Assembly (NCBI GenBank): GCA_012515235.1
Contig: JAAYYU010000093.1
Coordinates: 1-64,000 of the forward strand
DNA: 64,000 bases
Source: Candidatus Anammoximicrobium sp.
GTDB lineage: Bacteria > Planctomycetota > Planctomycetia > Pirellulales > Pirellulaceae
Direction: 5' to 3'
Positions 47,488 to 56,518 of the stretch are shown piece by piece; the stretch's first letter is position 1; the number at the start of each line of letters is the position of its first letter. The notes below the pieces were generated by a model. That model was not told the DNA's origin. It saw nothing but the letters and a program-made list of their open reading frames with translations, and did no database searches. Position numbers and translations under genes: made by a program.

Positions 47488-47907
47488 CTAGTCGGGGAAA
47501 AAACCTTCGGTCTGCGGATTGTATTTCCACTGGCCGCCGCCATAGTCCCAGTTGCCGTTGGCGGTCTGGGTGGCTCCCCGCTGGGCGGTCGCGTCCAGGG
47601 CCAGGATCGGGGCGCAGATTTCGGGGTAATCGTCGGCCGAGTTGGCCAAGCGGCGCTGGACGTCGGCCGGATCGCGGATCTTGACGTCCTTCAGCGGCGC
47701 CCGCAGCTTGCGCTTGCGCAGGGCGTCGGCCACCCGGATGCCGGCCTTCTTGTCCTCGCCGGCTGGAATCCTGTTTTCCGGCTGGATTCGTGGAAACCGC
47801 CGTCTTGCTCGTGGAAACCGGCGGGCTGCCCCGGCTGCCCTGCCCGCGATCCCTTCAATGCGGGCGTGTCCATTGGGAAGCACATCGGGCTGGAACGGAA
47901 GCGACAA
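47488..47907 (-). pseudogene. Possible C-terminal gene fragment
   Basis: The frame is open for 139 codons, but only the last 90 or so read like protein (KRKLRAPLKDVKIRDP ... SADDYPEICAPILALD ... WKYNPQTEGFFPD). The first third is Arg/Ala/Pro-rich and overlaps a small direct repeat (TCGTGGAAACCG, twice, 22 bp apart near 47790-47810). This suggests the tail of a once larger gene cut by rearrangement at the boundary with the restriction operon. I do not recognise the family. The rest of 47282-48084 holds no other gene I can support. Confidence 0.35.
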
Positions 47908-48084
47908 TCGCGCCGATGAGGTTGCGACACTGGTTGAAAGCCGATGTTGCGGGCGTTACGCTACTGCCGGTGCGTGCCGTGCGGTTTCGCGAGCCGCGGG
48001 CCTAGATCGGCTTGCGGGGCGTCTGTCTTTCTCCCTTTCGGCGGATGCTCGTAGGCCGGTTCGCAGCGGAAAGGTGAGCCCGTC

Positions 48085-51000
48085 ATGCCTCAAGTCGTCA
48101 TCGAAAACCCGGTCATCAACTCGCCGTTCGAGGAACCCAAGCGGCACTTCCGGTTCGACGAACAAGGCATCACCAACCAGATCGAATCCACCCGCCGGAT
48201 CAGCCAATACTTCGTGCCGATCGCCAAGCCCCGGAAGAAAACGAAGGACAAGCAGCTGACCTTCGACGAATGGACCGAGGACCGGATCGAAGAAAACAAG
48301 ACCGTCAACGCCATCCGGCAACTCGTGAAAATCTGGCGCGAAGGCCGATACTCGGACGACGTGACCCGCCAGACCGCCCGCCTGCTGGAGTATTGGTGCC
48401 GGAATGACCGCACCCGCCGCTTGTTTTTCTGTCAGATCGAAGCCCTCGAAACGCTGATCTACATCACCGAAGTCGCCAAGAAGTACGGCCACACGTGGAT
48501 TGAAAACGACCTGCGACGGTTCAATGAGGATGCGAACGCCGGCCTACTCCGGATTGCCGCCAAGATGGCCACGGGCAGCGGCAAGACCGTGGTCATGGCC
48601 ATGCTGATCGTTTGGCACGTTCTGAACAAGCTGGCCAATCCCAAGGACGCCCGCTTCACCGACACGTTCCTGATTGTCACGCCGGGCATCACGATCCGGG
48701 ACCGCTTGCGGGTGCTGTTGCCCAGCGATCCGGGCAACTACTACCGCGCCCTAGACCTTGTTCCGCCCGACCTGATGGACAAGCTGGGGCAAGCCAAGAT
48801 CGTCATCACCAACTACCACGCCTTCCTCCGGCGCGAGAAGGTCAAGGCCGCCTCGCTGACCAAGGCCATCCTCCAACAAAGTGAAGACTCGCCCTTCACG
48901 GAATCCGAAGGCGAGATGGTTCGCCGTGTCTGCCGCAGCCTGGGCAACAAGCGGCAGATCATCGTCATCAATGACGAGGCGCACCATTGCTACCGGCGCC
49001 GCGCAGGCGACGACGAGGTGAAACTGTCCGGCGAAGACCGCAAGGAAGCCGAGAAACGCGACGCTGCCGCCCGCGTCTGGATCAGCGGTTTGGAGGCCGT
49101 CCAGCGCAGCATCGGTATCAAGAACGTCTACGACCTGTCCGCTACGCCCTTCTTCCTGCGCGGGTCCGGGTACGGCGAAGGCCATTTGTTCCCCTGGGTG
49201 GTCTCCGACTTCTCGCTGATCGACGCCATCGAGTGCGGCATCGTGAAAGTCCCCCGCGTCCCCGTGGCGGACAACGCCATGACCGGCGACCAGCCCACCT
49301 ATCGCGACCTGTGGCCCCGCATCCGCGACGACCTGCCTAAGAAGGGCCGCAAGACGGACGCCATCACGGGCGAACCCAAATTGCCCGCCGTCCTGGAGGG
49401 TGCCCTGCAAAGCTTGTACGCCAACTACGCCAAGTGTTACGAGCGGTGGCAGAACAACGACGAAGCCCGCGCCAACGGCCTGACGCCGCCCGTGTTCATC
49501 GTCGTCTGCAACAACACCAACGTCTCGAAGATGGTCTTCGATTACATCGCCGGCTGGGAAAAGCCCGTGCCCGATGGCAGCACGGTAGCCGTGCCGGGGC
49601 GGCTGGACATCTTCAGCAACGTGGCCGGCGGACAATTCACCGACCGCCCCAACACGATCCTCGTCGATTCCGAACAGTTGGAATCGGGCGACGCGATGAG
49701 CGACGACTTCAAGAAAATCGCCGCGCGGGAAATCGACGAGTTCAAGGCCGAATACCGCCGCCGCTTCCCCGGCAGCGATCCCGAAAAGCTGACCGACGAA
49801 GATTTGCTGCGCGAAGTGCTGAACACCGTGGGCAAGCCGGGCAAGCTTGGCGAAAACGTCAAGTGCGTGGTCTCCGTCTCGATGCTCACCGAAGGCTGGG
49901 ACGCCAACACGGTGACGCACATCCTGGGCGTGCGGGCCTTCGGTACGCAACTGCTGTGCGAACAAGTGGTGGGGCGGGGACTCCGGCGCATGAGCTACCA
50001 TGCCGAGCCTTGTACCCTCCCGCTGCCGGATGGAACCGTCGCCAGCTTCGAGGCTTTCCCCGTCGAATACGCCGAAGTCTACGGCGTCCCGTTCTCGTTT
50101 ATTCCGTCTGCCGGTTCATCGGCCGATCCGAAACCGGGGCCGATCCCCACCCGCGTCCGGGCGCTGGAAGATCGTCGCCGTGCCTGCGAAATCACGTTCC
50201 CCCGCATCGACGGCTACCGCTACGAACTTCCCGCAGAACGCCTGACCGCCAAGTTCTCGAAGCAATCCGAACTCAGGTTGACGACCGCCCACGTTCCGAC
50301 CAAAGTCGAGAACGCGCCAATCGTCGGCGAGTCGGCCATTCACACGCTGGACGACCTCCGGGCAAGACGCCCGCAAGAGGTTGCATTCCGGCTCGCGAAG
50401 CGGCTGCTGGAACACTACTTCCGCGACGACGACCAGAACATCAAGCCCTGGCTGTTCCCCGACCTGCTGGCCATCAGCCGATCCTGGCTGGCCAGTTGCG
50501 TCGTCTGCAAAGACAACACGTTCCCGCAACTCCTGCTGCTGGTGCAAAACGCCTACGACGCGGCCGACCGCATCTACAAGGCGCTCGTCGAGTCCACCGA
50601 CGGCGACAAACGGTTGCTGCCCATCCCCAAGTCCTACGACACGGTGGGCTCGACCGTCCACGTGGACTTCGACACCATTCGAGCCACGTACAGGACGCGC
50701 GCCGACAAATGCCACGTTTCCCACGTCGTGGGTGATACACAGTCGTGGGAACAGAAAATGGCGCAAACGTTCGAGGACCTGGACGAGGTTCTGTGTTACG
50801 TCAAGAATGCCGGACTGGGGTTCCTGATCCCGTACACGATCGGCGGCGTGCAACGCAACTACATGCCCGACTTCATCGCTCGGATCGACGACGGGCATGG
50901 CCGCGACAACCCGCTGAACCTGATCGTCGAAGTGACCGGAGCGAAGGACAAGGACAAAGAGGCCAAGGTCAGTACCGCCAAGACGCTTTGGGTTCCCGCC

Positions 51001-51093
51001 GTCAACAACGCCGGGACGTGGGGCCGTTGGACGTTTGTCGAGGTCCGCGATCCGTGGAACGCAAAGAAAGAAATCCTTGGGCAGAAAGATTGA
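48085..51093 (+). CDS. Type III-like restriction endonuclease subunit (Res), helicase-nuclease
   Basis: This 1002-residue protein is a superfamily 2 helicase: MATGSGKT (161-168, Walker A), DEAH (297-300), LSATPF (351-356) and QVVGRGLRR (627-635, motif VI). A C-terminal PD-(D/E)xK-like nuclease segment follows, with MPDF (927-930), VEVTG (Glu949) and a later basic Lys cluster. This fits restriction subunits of the BPTD_3080 type, which pair with a beta-class methyltransferase. It is the first gene of a three-gene operon. The last residues QKD and the stop are encoded by the left arm of a 72-bp hairpin. It probably cleaves DNA when the partner methylation is absent. Confidence 0.9.
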   Translation: MPQVVIENPVINSPFEEPKRHFRFDEQGITNQIESTRRISQYFVPIAKPRKKTKDKQLTFDEWTEDRIEENKTVNAIRQLVKIWREGRYSDDVTRQTARLLEYWCRNDRTRRLFFCQIEALETLIYITEVAKKYGHTWIENDLRRFNEDANAGLLRIAAKMATGSGKTVVMAMLIVWHVLNKLANPKDARFTDTFLIVTPGITIRDRLRVLLPSDPGNYYRALDLVPPDLMDKLGQAKIVITNYHAFLRREKVKAASLTKAILQQSEDSPFTESEGEMVRRVCRSLGNKRQIIVINDEAHHCYRRRAGDDEVKLSGEDRKEAEKRDAAARVWISGLEAVQRSIGIKNVYDLSATPFFLRGSGYGEGHLFPWVVSDFSLIDAIECGIVKVPRVPVADNAMTGDQPTYRDLWPRIRDDLPKKGRKTDAITGEPKLPAVLEGALQSLYANYAKCYERWQNNDEARANGLTPPVFIVVCNNTNVSKMVFDYIAGWEKPVPDGSTVAVPGRLDIFSNVAGGQFTDRPNTILVDSEQLESGDAMSDDFKKIAAREIDEFKAEYRRRFPGSDPEKLTDEDLLREVLNTVGKPGKLGENVKCVVSVSMLTEGWDANTVTHILGVRAFGTQLLCEQVVGRGLRRMSYHAEPCTLPLPDGTVASFEAFPVEYAEVYGVPFSFIPSAGSSADPKPGPIPTRVRALEDRRRACEITFPRIDGYRYELPAERLTAKFSKQSELRLTTAHVPTKVENAPIVGESAIHTLDDLRARRPQEVAFRLAKRLLEHYFRDDDQNIKPWLFPDLLAISRSWLASCVVCKDNTFPQLLLLVQNAYDAADRIYKALVESTDGDKRLLPIPKSYDTVGSTVHVDFDTIRATYRTRADKCHVSHVVGDTQSWEQKMAQTFEDLDEVLCYVKNAGLGFLIPYTIGGVQRNYMPDFIARIDDGHGRDNPLNLIVEVTGAKDKDKEAKVSTAKTLWVPAVNNAGTWGRWTFVEVRDPWNAKKEILGQKD

Positions 51094-51150
51094 TGGCAGA
51101 AAAATGAATGGGAAATTATCTTTATCTTTCTGCCATCAATTTTTCTGCCC
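51079..51150 (+). repeat. 72-bp inverted repeat, copy A
   Basis: The left arm starts GGGCAGAAAGATTGATGGCA and pairs with a right arm ending in CAATTTTTCTGCCC, about 27 bp with two G-T positions that would wobble-pair in RNA. The left arm overlaps the last codons and stop (TGA) of the Res gene. A ribosome-binding site GGGGAG for the next gene lies just downstream. Confidence 0.9.
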
Positions 51151-51171
51151 AATTCCCCCGGGGAGACACTG

Positions 51172-51972
51172 ATGCCCGTCGTCGTCCACGCCGAACTCCG
51201 CAGACCGACGCAGGAGGAATTCGCCGCGATTTCGTACGATGTCATGCACCATCTGTTCACGATTCACAACGAATTCGGCCGCTTCCTGCGAGAGGAAATC
51301 TACAAGCAAGAACTCCTGGTGCGTCGGAACGGAATTCAATTAGAGGTCCCGATCGACGTGTCGTTCGGCCGTTTCACCAAACGGTACGAGATGGACGTCC
51401 TGGCTGACCACTGCGCCGTGTTCGAACTCAAGACGGTCGAATTCCTTGCTCCGCAACACCGCGCACAGCTGCTCCATTATCTCCTGCTGGCCGACTTGCC
51501 CCACGGAAAACTGGTTAACATGCGGACAGATGTCGTCGAACACGAGTTCGTAAATACGACGCTACGGCTGGCCGACCGCCGACAGTTTTCGGTCGCGGAT
51601 GACGGCGGTGCGGACACAGGACCGGACCTGCGCCCAGTCAAGGATTTGTTCCTCGCCCTTGTCAACGACTGGGGCACCGGCCTGGAATTGCCGCTGTACA
51701 CGGAAGCGATGACGGAACTTCTGGGCGGCGAGGATCATGTGATTCAAGAAATCGAGATTGTCTCAGGCAGTCGAGTGGCCGGCCGACAAAAGGTGCTCCT
51801 TGCTTCGCCCGGCACGGTGTTCAAGATTACTTCGGTCGACGAGCGCAGCCGCGAGCGGTTCGCGGACCACGCGCGGCGATTCATCCAGCATACACGGATG
51901 GACGCTCTGCTCTGGATCAACATCACCCTGCATGAAGTCATGTTGAAGATCATTAGGAGGCAGAAAAATTGA
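51172..51972 (+). CDS. GxxExxY-type PD-(D/E)xK-fold protein with extra C-terminal domain
   Basis: This 266-residue protein's N-terminal half matches the PDDEXK_3 / GxxExxY family: EFGRFLREEIYKQEL (34-48; the motif is Glu41-x-x-Tyr44, with the usual Gly replaced), YEMDVLAD (Asp75) and FELKTV (Glu85, Lys87). These give a D...ExK nuclease-like site. Typical members are about 125-140 residues; here about 130 more residues follow, of unknown function. It sits between Res and Mod in the same operon and is lower in GC than both. The stop codon and last residues QKN come from the second 72-bp hairpin. GGGGAG precedes the ATG. Confidence 0.82.
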   Translation: MPVVVHAELRRPTQEEFAAISYDVMHHLFTIHNEFGRFLREEIYKQELLVRRNGIQLEVPIDVSFGRFTKRYEMDVLADHCAVFELKTVEFLAPQHRAQLLHYLLLADLPHGKLVNMRTDVVEHEFVNTTLRLADRRQFSVADDGGADTGPDLRPVKDLFLALVNDWGTGLELPLYTEAMTELLGGEDHVIQEIEIVSGSRVAGRQKVLLASPGTVFKITSVDERSRERFADHARRFIQHTRMDALLWINITLHEVMLKIIRRQKN

Positions 51973-52030
51973 TGGCAGAAAAATAAAGAACGAATTGGTC
52001 TTCATATTTCTGCCATCAATCTTTCTGCCC
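51959..52030 (+). repeat. 72-bp inverted repeat, copy B
   Basis: Same length and arms as copy A (GGCAGAAAAATTGATGGCAG ... TGCCATCAATCTTTCTGCCC) but a different loop. Its left arm supplies the end and stop of the GxxExxY-type gene, just as copy A does for Res. The methyltransferase start follows 21 nt after the right arm. Confidence 0.9.
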
Positions 52031-52050
52031 CATCCTCCCTGGAAGTCACC

Positions 52051-54876
52051 ATGCCCACCAAGCGACAGACACCGAAACGGACTGAAGTCCCCATCGAAAC
52101 CGTCCGGCACAAGGACAAGCGGACGAACATCCCGACCGAGGAACTGCGGGACTTCGTGGCAAAGGAACAGGAATCGCCGTTCATCGTCCGCTATCCCCGC
52201 AACCCGGATCTCGACCCGCAACTTGTCTGGAAGGGCAAGGACCAACAGGACAGCCAGCCGCAGGAAGTCCCAGCGGTGCCGATCTACATCCAGGAGAAAA
52301 TCCATCCGCAGGCGATCATCGAAGACTTTCGCGCCACGTCCGGCAAGGCCGCGAAGAAACCACGCGACGCGCAACTGAGCCTGTTCTCCGACTTCAACGG
52401 CCTGCCCGACGACTTTGACAAGCGGGTTGATTTCTACCACCACGAAGGCAACTGGTCCAACCGACTGATTCTCGGCAATTCTGAGCTGGTGATGACTTCC
52501 TTGGCGGAAAAGGAGGGGCTCAAGGGTAGGGTCCAGATGATCTACATGGACCCGCCTTACGGGATCAAGTTTCCCTCGAACTGGCAAGTCTCCACACGGA
52601 AACGCGACGTGAAGGACGGCAAGATCGAGGACATGGTGCGGCAACCGGAGCAGGTCCAAGCGTTCCGCGACACGTGGAAACTAGGCATCCATTCGTACCT
52701 GCCGTACCTTCGCGACCGGCTGGCTGTTGCGCGTGAACTGCTCACCGAATCCGGATCCGTCTTTGTCCAGATCGGCGATGAGAACGTGCATCTCGTACGG
52801 TGCCTGATGGATGAGGTGTTTGGGCGAGACAACTTCGTCGCTCAGATCGCCGCAGCGAAGACGAGCGGCCAGTCCGACACGACGCTTGCGCAAATCGCGG
52901 ATTTTGTTCTCTGGTATGCTCGCGACAAGGAGGGCGTCAAGGCACGGAAGCTATTCCAGTCCAAAGACCTCGGCGGTGAAGGTGCGAGCAAGTACACTCT
53001 GGTGGAACTTGTTGACGGAACGCGTTCTACAGTATCGAGGGTTACCGATAACGAAGGCAATCTTCCAGCAGGTGCCCGACCGTATCGACTGAGCGACATG
53101 ACCAGTACACGCCCATCGCAATCTGGCGATGTACCTCGCTATGTGTTCCGTGGAAGAGACTTTACGCCCGGTAAGCGCACGTTCAGAACTGATAAGCGAG
53201 GCCTGGATCGCGTTGCGATTGGCGGGAGGATGGAAGCCACCTCGAGTACGTTATCATTCGTCTCGTATCTCGATGACTTCCCAGTCTTTCAGCTCACTAA
53301 CATTTGGACAGATATCGGGGGCGTTCAAAGTCGTGCGGACCCGAAGGTGTACGTTGTGCAGACTGCTGCTCGGCTTATTGAGCGCTGCCTCCTCATGACC
53401 ACCGACCCCGGAGACTTGGTCTTGGACCCGACGTGCGGCAGCGGCACGACGGCCTACGTGGCCGAGCAATGGGGCAGACGATGGATCACGATCGACACCA
53501 GTCGCGTGTCTCTCACCTTGGCCCGCACTCGGTTGATGGCGGCCCGCTTCCCGTATTACCTGCTGTCCGACACGCCGGAAGGCATCGAGAAAGAATCCGA
53601 GCTGGCCGGGCAACTGCCGCCACGTTCGCTGCCCAAGACCGAGGCCGACATCCGCAAGGGCTTCGTCTACAAGCGGGTGCCACACATCACGCTCAAGGCG
53701 ATCGCCAACAACGAAGAAATCGACAACATCCACGCCCGGTGGCAGGAAACGCTGGAACCGCTGCTGGCGAATCTGAACAAACGACTGAAGAAGAAATGGC
53801 AGGAATGGGAAGTGCCCCGCGAACCGGAACAGGACTGGCCAGCCGAGGCAAGAAAGCTGTTGAAGGAATGGTGGCAGGCTCGGCAGGATCGGCAGCGCGA
53901 AATCGACGCCTCGATCGCCCGCCGCGCCGACACGGAAATGCTGTACGACCAGCCCTACGAGGAGAAGAAGCGGGTCCGAGTCACCGGGCCGTTCACCGTC
54001 GAAAGCCTGTCTCCGCACCGGACCATCAGCGTCGAGGAAAAGAAACGCCGCGCCGAAGAAGGCGACCCGAAATTGGGCTTGAAGATCGCCACCTATGGCC
54101 CCGACCAGTTTGGCACCATGATCCTGGACAACCTGCGCACGGCAGGCGTGCAGAACACCTTCAAGACCGAGCGGCTGCGGTTCGATTCGCTCCAAGCCTA
54201 CGCCGGCCAGTGGATTCACGGCGAAGGCACCTACACCGACAGCGATGGAACCTCGAAACGTGTGGCCGTCTGCATCGGCCCGGAACACGGCACCGTGGGC
54301 CCGCAATTGGTCAAGGAAGCGGCCAAAGAAGCCGTCCGCGGCGTCGGGTTCGACGTGCTGATCGTCTGCGGATTCGCGTTCGATCCGCACGTGTCGGAAG
54401 AGGCCAAGCGATACGGCAATCTGACCGTCCTGCCCACGCGCATGAACCCTGACCTGACGATGGGCGACTTGCTCAAGAAAACCGGATCGGGAAACCTGTT
54501 CATGGTCTTCGGCGAGCCGGACCTCGAAATGACCCATCAGAAGGACGGCCGCATCGTCGTCGAACTTCGCGGGCTGGACATCTTCGACCCCACCACGGGC
54601 GAAATCCGCTCCAGCAGCACGGACGACATTGCCTGCTGGTTCATCGACACCGACTACAACGGCGAAAGCTTCTTCGTCCGCCACGCCTACTTCACCGGCG
54701 CCGACGAACCCTACGACAAACTGAAACGGGCCTTGCGAGCCGAAATCGACGAAGTTGCCTGGTCCGCCCTCTACTCGACCACCAGCCGCCCCTTCGACCG
54801 CCCCGAAACCGGCAAGCTCGCCGTCAAAGTCATCAACCACTATGGCGACGAAGTGCTCAAGGTATTCGATGTTTAA
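52051..54876 (+). CDS. Type III-like site-specific DNA methyltransferase (Mod)
   Basis: This 941-residue amino-methyltransferase has DPPY (167-170) before DPTCGSGTT (459-467), the beta-class motif order for N6-adenine or N4-cytosine methylation. About 290 residues between the motifs hold the target-recognition region. The C-terminal 400 residues are an accessory domain (QFGTMILDNLRTAGVQNTF and others) typical of large Mod proteins paired with helicase-type Res subunits. TGGAAG lies 5 nt before the ATG. The central segment (about 52850-53390) is visibly less GC-rich with different codon use, as expected for a swapped recognition domain. Methylation would protect host DNA against the Res subunit. 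Confidence 0.93.
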   Translation: MPTKRQTPKRTEVPIETVRHKDKRTNIPTEELRDFVAKEQESPFIVRYPRNPDLDPQLVWKGKDQQDSQPQEVPAVPIYIQEKIHPQAIIEDFRATSGKAAKKPRDAQLSLFSDFNGLPDDFDKRVDFYHHEGNWSNRLILGNSELVMTSLAEKEGLKGRVQMIYMDPPYGIKFPSNWQVSTRKRDVKDGKIEDMVRQPEQVQAFRDTWKLGIHSYLPYLRDRLAVARELLTESGSVFVQIGDENVHLVRCLMDEVFGRDNFVAQIAAAKTSGQSDTTLAQIADFVLWYARDKEGVKARKLFQSKDLGGEGASKYTLVELVDGTRSTVSRVTDNEGNLPAGARPYRLSDMTSTRPSQSGDVPRYVFRGRDFTPGKRTFRTDKRGLDRVAIGGRMEATSSTLSFVSYLDDFPVFQLTNIWTDIGGVQSRADPKVYVVQTAARLIERCLLMTTDPGDLVLDPTCGSGTTAYVAEQWGRRWITIDTSRVSLTLARTRLMAARFPYYLLSDTPEGIEKESELAGQLPPRSLPKTEADIRKGFVYKRVPHITLKAIANNEEIDNIHARWQETLEPLLANLNKRLKKKWQEWEVPREPEQDWPAEARKLLKEWWQARQDRQREIDASIARRADTEMLYDQPYEEKKRVRVTGPFTVESLSPHRTISVEEKKRRAEEGDPKLGLKIATYGPDQFGTMILDNLRTAGVQNTFKTERLRFDSLQAYAGQWIHGEGTYTDSDGTSKRVAVCIGPEHGTVGPQLVKEAAKEAVRGVGFDVLIVCGFAFDPHVSEEAKRYGNLTVLPTRMNPDLTMGDLLKKTGSGNLFMVFGEPDLEMTHQKDGRIVVELRGLDIFDPTTGEIRSSSTDDIACWFIDTDYNGESFFVRHAYFTGADEPYDKLKRALRAEIDEVAWSALYSTTSRPFDRPETGKLAVKVINHYGDEVLKVFDV

Positions 54877-55094
54877 GATGGGCCGTGCGGGCCGGACGAG
54901 TCCGCCGGATCGTGTCTTTGCTGGTGGCCATGGCCAAACCGCCGCGCCAGCCTGCGACGTAGAACATCTTGGACGACATCAAATTCTGCAGCAGAAGTAC
55001 ATGACATCGTCGACTCCCGTCCGATAGAATGACGCCGATGCCGGCCGAGACTCCGAGGCATCAATCCGCGGCAATTCCTGGTGAGGGTCGGCGA

Positions 55095-56450
55095 ATGAAA
55101 ACCACAGATCTGACCGACGAGCAGAAGGCGGCGCTGCGGCGCGACGCACTGTTCTATGTCATTCCCCACTTCGCCAGCAATGAGAGTCTCGCGCACGGGC
55201 CGAAGATCTTCGTGCGCGGCGAGGGCTGCTATGTCTATGACCTGGACGGGAACAAGTACTTCGACTCCTTCGCCACGCTGCTGACCACCGTCTGCGGGCA
55301 CACCCGGCCGGAAGTGACGGAGGCGGTCCACGAGCAGATGCAGACGTTGGAGTTTTTTCCCAACTACGGCGATGCGTTCACCGTCCCACTGGTCGAGTTG
55401 GCCCGCAAACTGGCCCAGGTGATGCCCGGCGAACTGGCCGTGAGCTTCTTCGTCAACAGCGGCTCGGAGGCCAACGAGAGCGCCCTGAAGATGGCCCGGC
55501 AGTACCACGTCGCCTGCGGGCAGCCGCACCGTTACAAGGTCATTGCTCGGCAAGGATCGTACCACGCCACGACGCTGGGCGGGATATCCGTCACGGGGCT
55601 GCCCTGGTTTCGCGAGTACTTCGAGCCCTTGATTCCCGGCGGCATCTTCGCGCCGCCCGCGCGGGACCACGAGCGTCCTGCGGGAGTCTCCTCGGCCGAA
55701 TACGGCGCGCAATGCCTGCGGCAGTTGGAAGAGCTAATCCGCTTCGAGTCGCCGGAGACGATCTCGGCGATGATCATGGACCCGCTGCCGGGTTCCAACA
55801 GCGGCTATCCCTTGCCGCCCGAAGGCTACCTGGCCGGCGTGCGGCGGCTGTGCGATCAGTACGGAATCATCCTGATCTTCGACGAGGTCCAAACCGGCTT
55901 CGGCAAGACCGGCAAGTGGTTCTTCTGCGAGCACGACGGCGTGACGCCCGACGTGATGACCATCGGCAAGGGTTTTACCGGCGGCTTCATTCCGCTGGGG
56001 GCGGCGGTGACAACAGCCAGGATCGCCGAGGTCTTCCGCCGCGGGCCGGGCACGGAGTTCCGCAGCGGCAGCACGTACGGCGGGCACACGGTGGCCTGTG
56101 CCGCCACGCTGGCCAATCTGGATCTCATCGAGCGGGAGGGGCTCGTCGCGCACGCGGCCGAGATGGGCGGGTACTTCCAGGAGCGGTTTGCCGCACTGCG
56201 GCGCAAACACGCGGTCATCAACGACGTGCGCGGGATCGGCCTGCTCTGGGCGGTGGTTCTCGACGGCAAGGGAGTTGCCTTGGGAAGCCGGGTCAGCGAT
56301 TGGTGCTACCGCCAAGGGATGATTCTGCGGAACAACGGCGAGATCCTGGTGATCGCACCTTCCCTGATCATTACGCGGGACGAAGCCGAGTGGGTGGTCG
56401 AGCTGATGGACCGGGCGATCACCGCGGCGATTGAGGAGGCTGCGTCTTGA
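55095..56450 (+). CDS. Class III PLP-dependent aminotransferase
   Basis: The protein is 451 residues. FFVNSGSEANESALKMAR (118-135) binds the PLP phosphate. IIFDEVQTGFGKTGKWF (about 260-276) contains the Asp that pairs with the PLP nitrogen. MTIGKGFTGG supplies the Schiff-base Lys292. The family moves amino groups from omega-amino or beta-amino substrates to 2-oxoacids. The ATG at 55095 follows GAGGG at 7 nt; the frame is open further upstream without support. The next two genes are in the same direction with small gaps, so it heads an operon that may degrade an amino compound. Confidence 0.9.
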   Translation: MKTTDLTDEQKAALRRDALFYVIPHFASNESLAHGPKIFVRGEGCYVYDLDGNKYFDSFATLLTTVCGHTRPEVTEAVHEQMQTLEFFPNYGDAFTVPLVELARKLAQVMPGELAVSFFVNSGSEANESALKMARQYHVACGQPHRYKVIARQGSYHATTLGGISVTGLPWFREYFEPLIPGGIFAPPARDHERPAGVSSAEYGAQCLRQLEELIRFESPETISAMIMDPLPGSNSGYPLPPEGYLAGVRRLCDQYGIILIFDEVQTGFGKTGKWFFCEHDGVTPDVMTIGKGFTGGFIPLGAAVTTARIAEVFRRGPGTEFRSGSTYGGHTVACAATLANLDLIEREGLVAHAAEMGGYFQERFAALRRKHAVINDVRGIGLLWAVVLDGKGVALGSRVSDWCYRQGMILRNNGEILVIAPSLIITRDEAEWVVELMDRAITAAIEEAAS

Positions 56451-56518
56451 CCCTCGACCTCGACGCAACGAGCTAATGCGATCATGCCGGCCTCTGGGGC
56501 CGCGAGCTGGCGGCGTGG

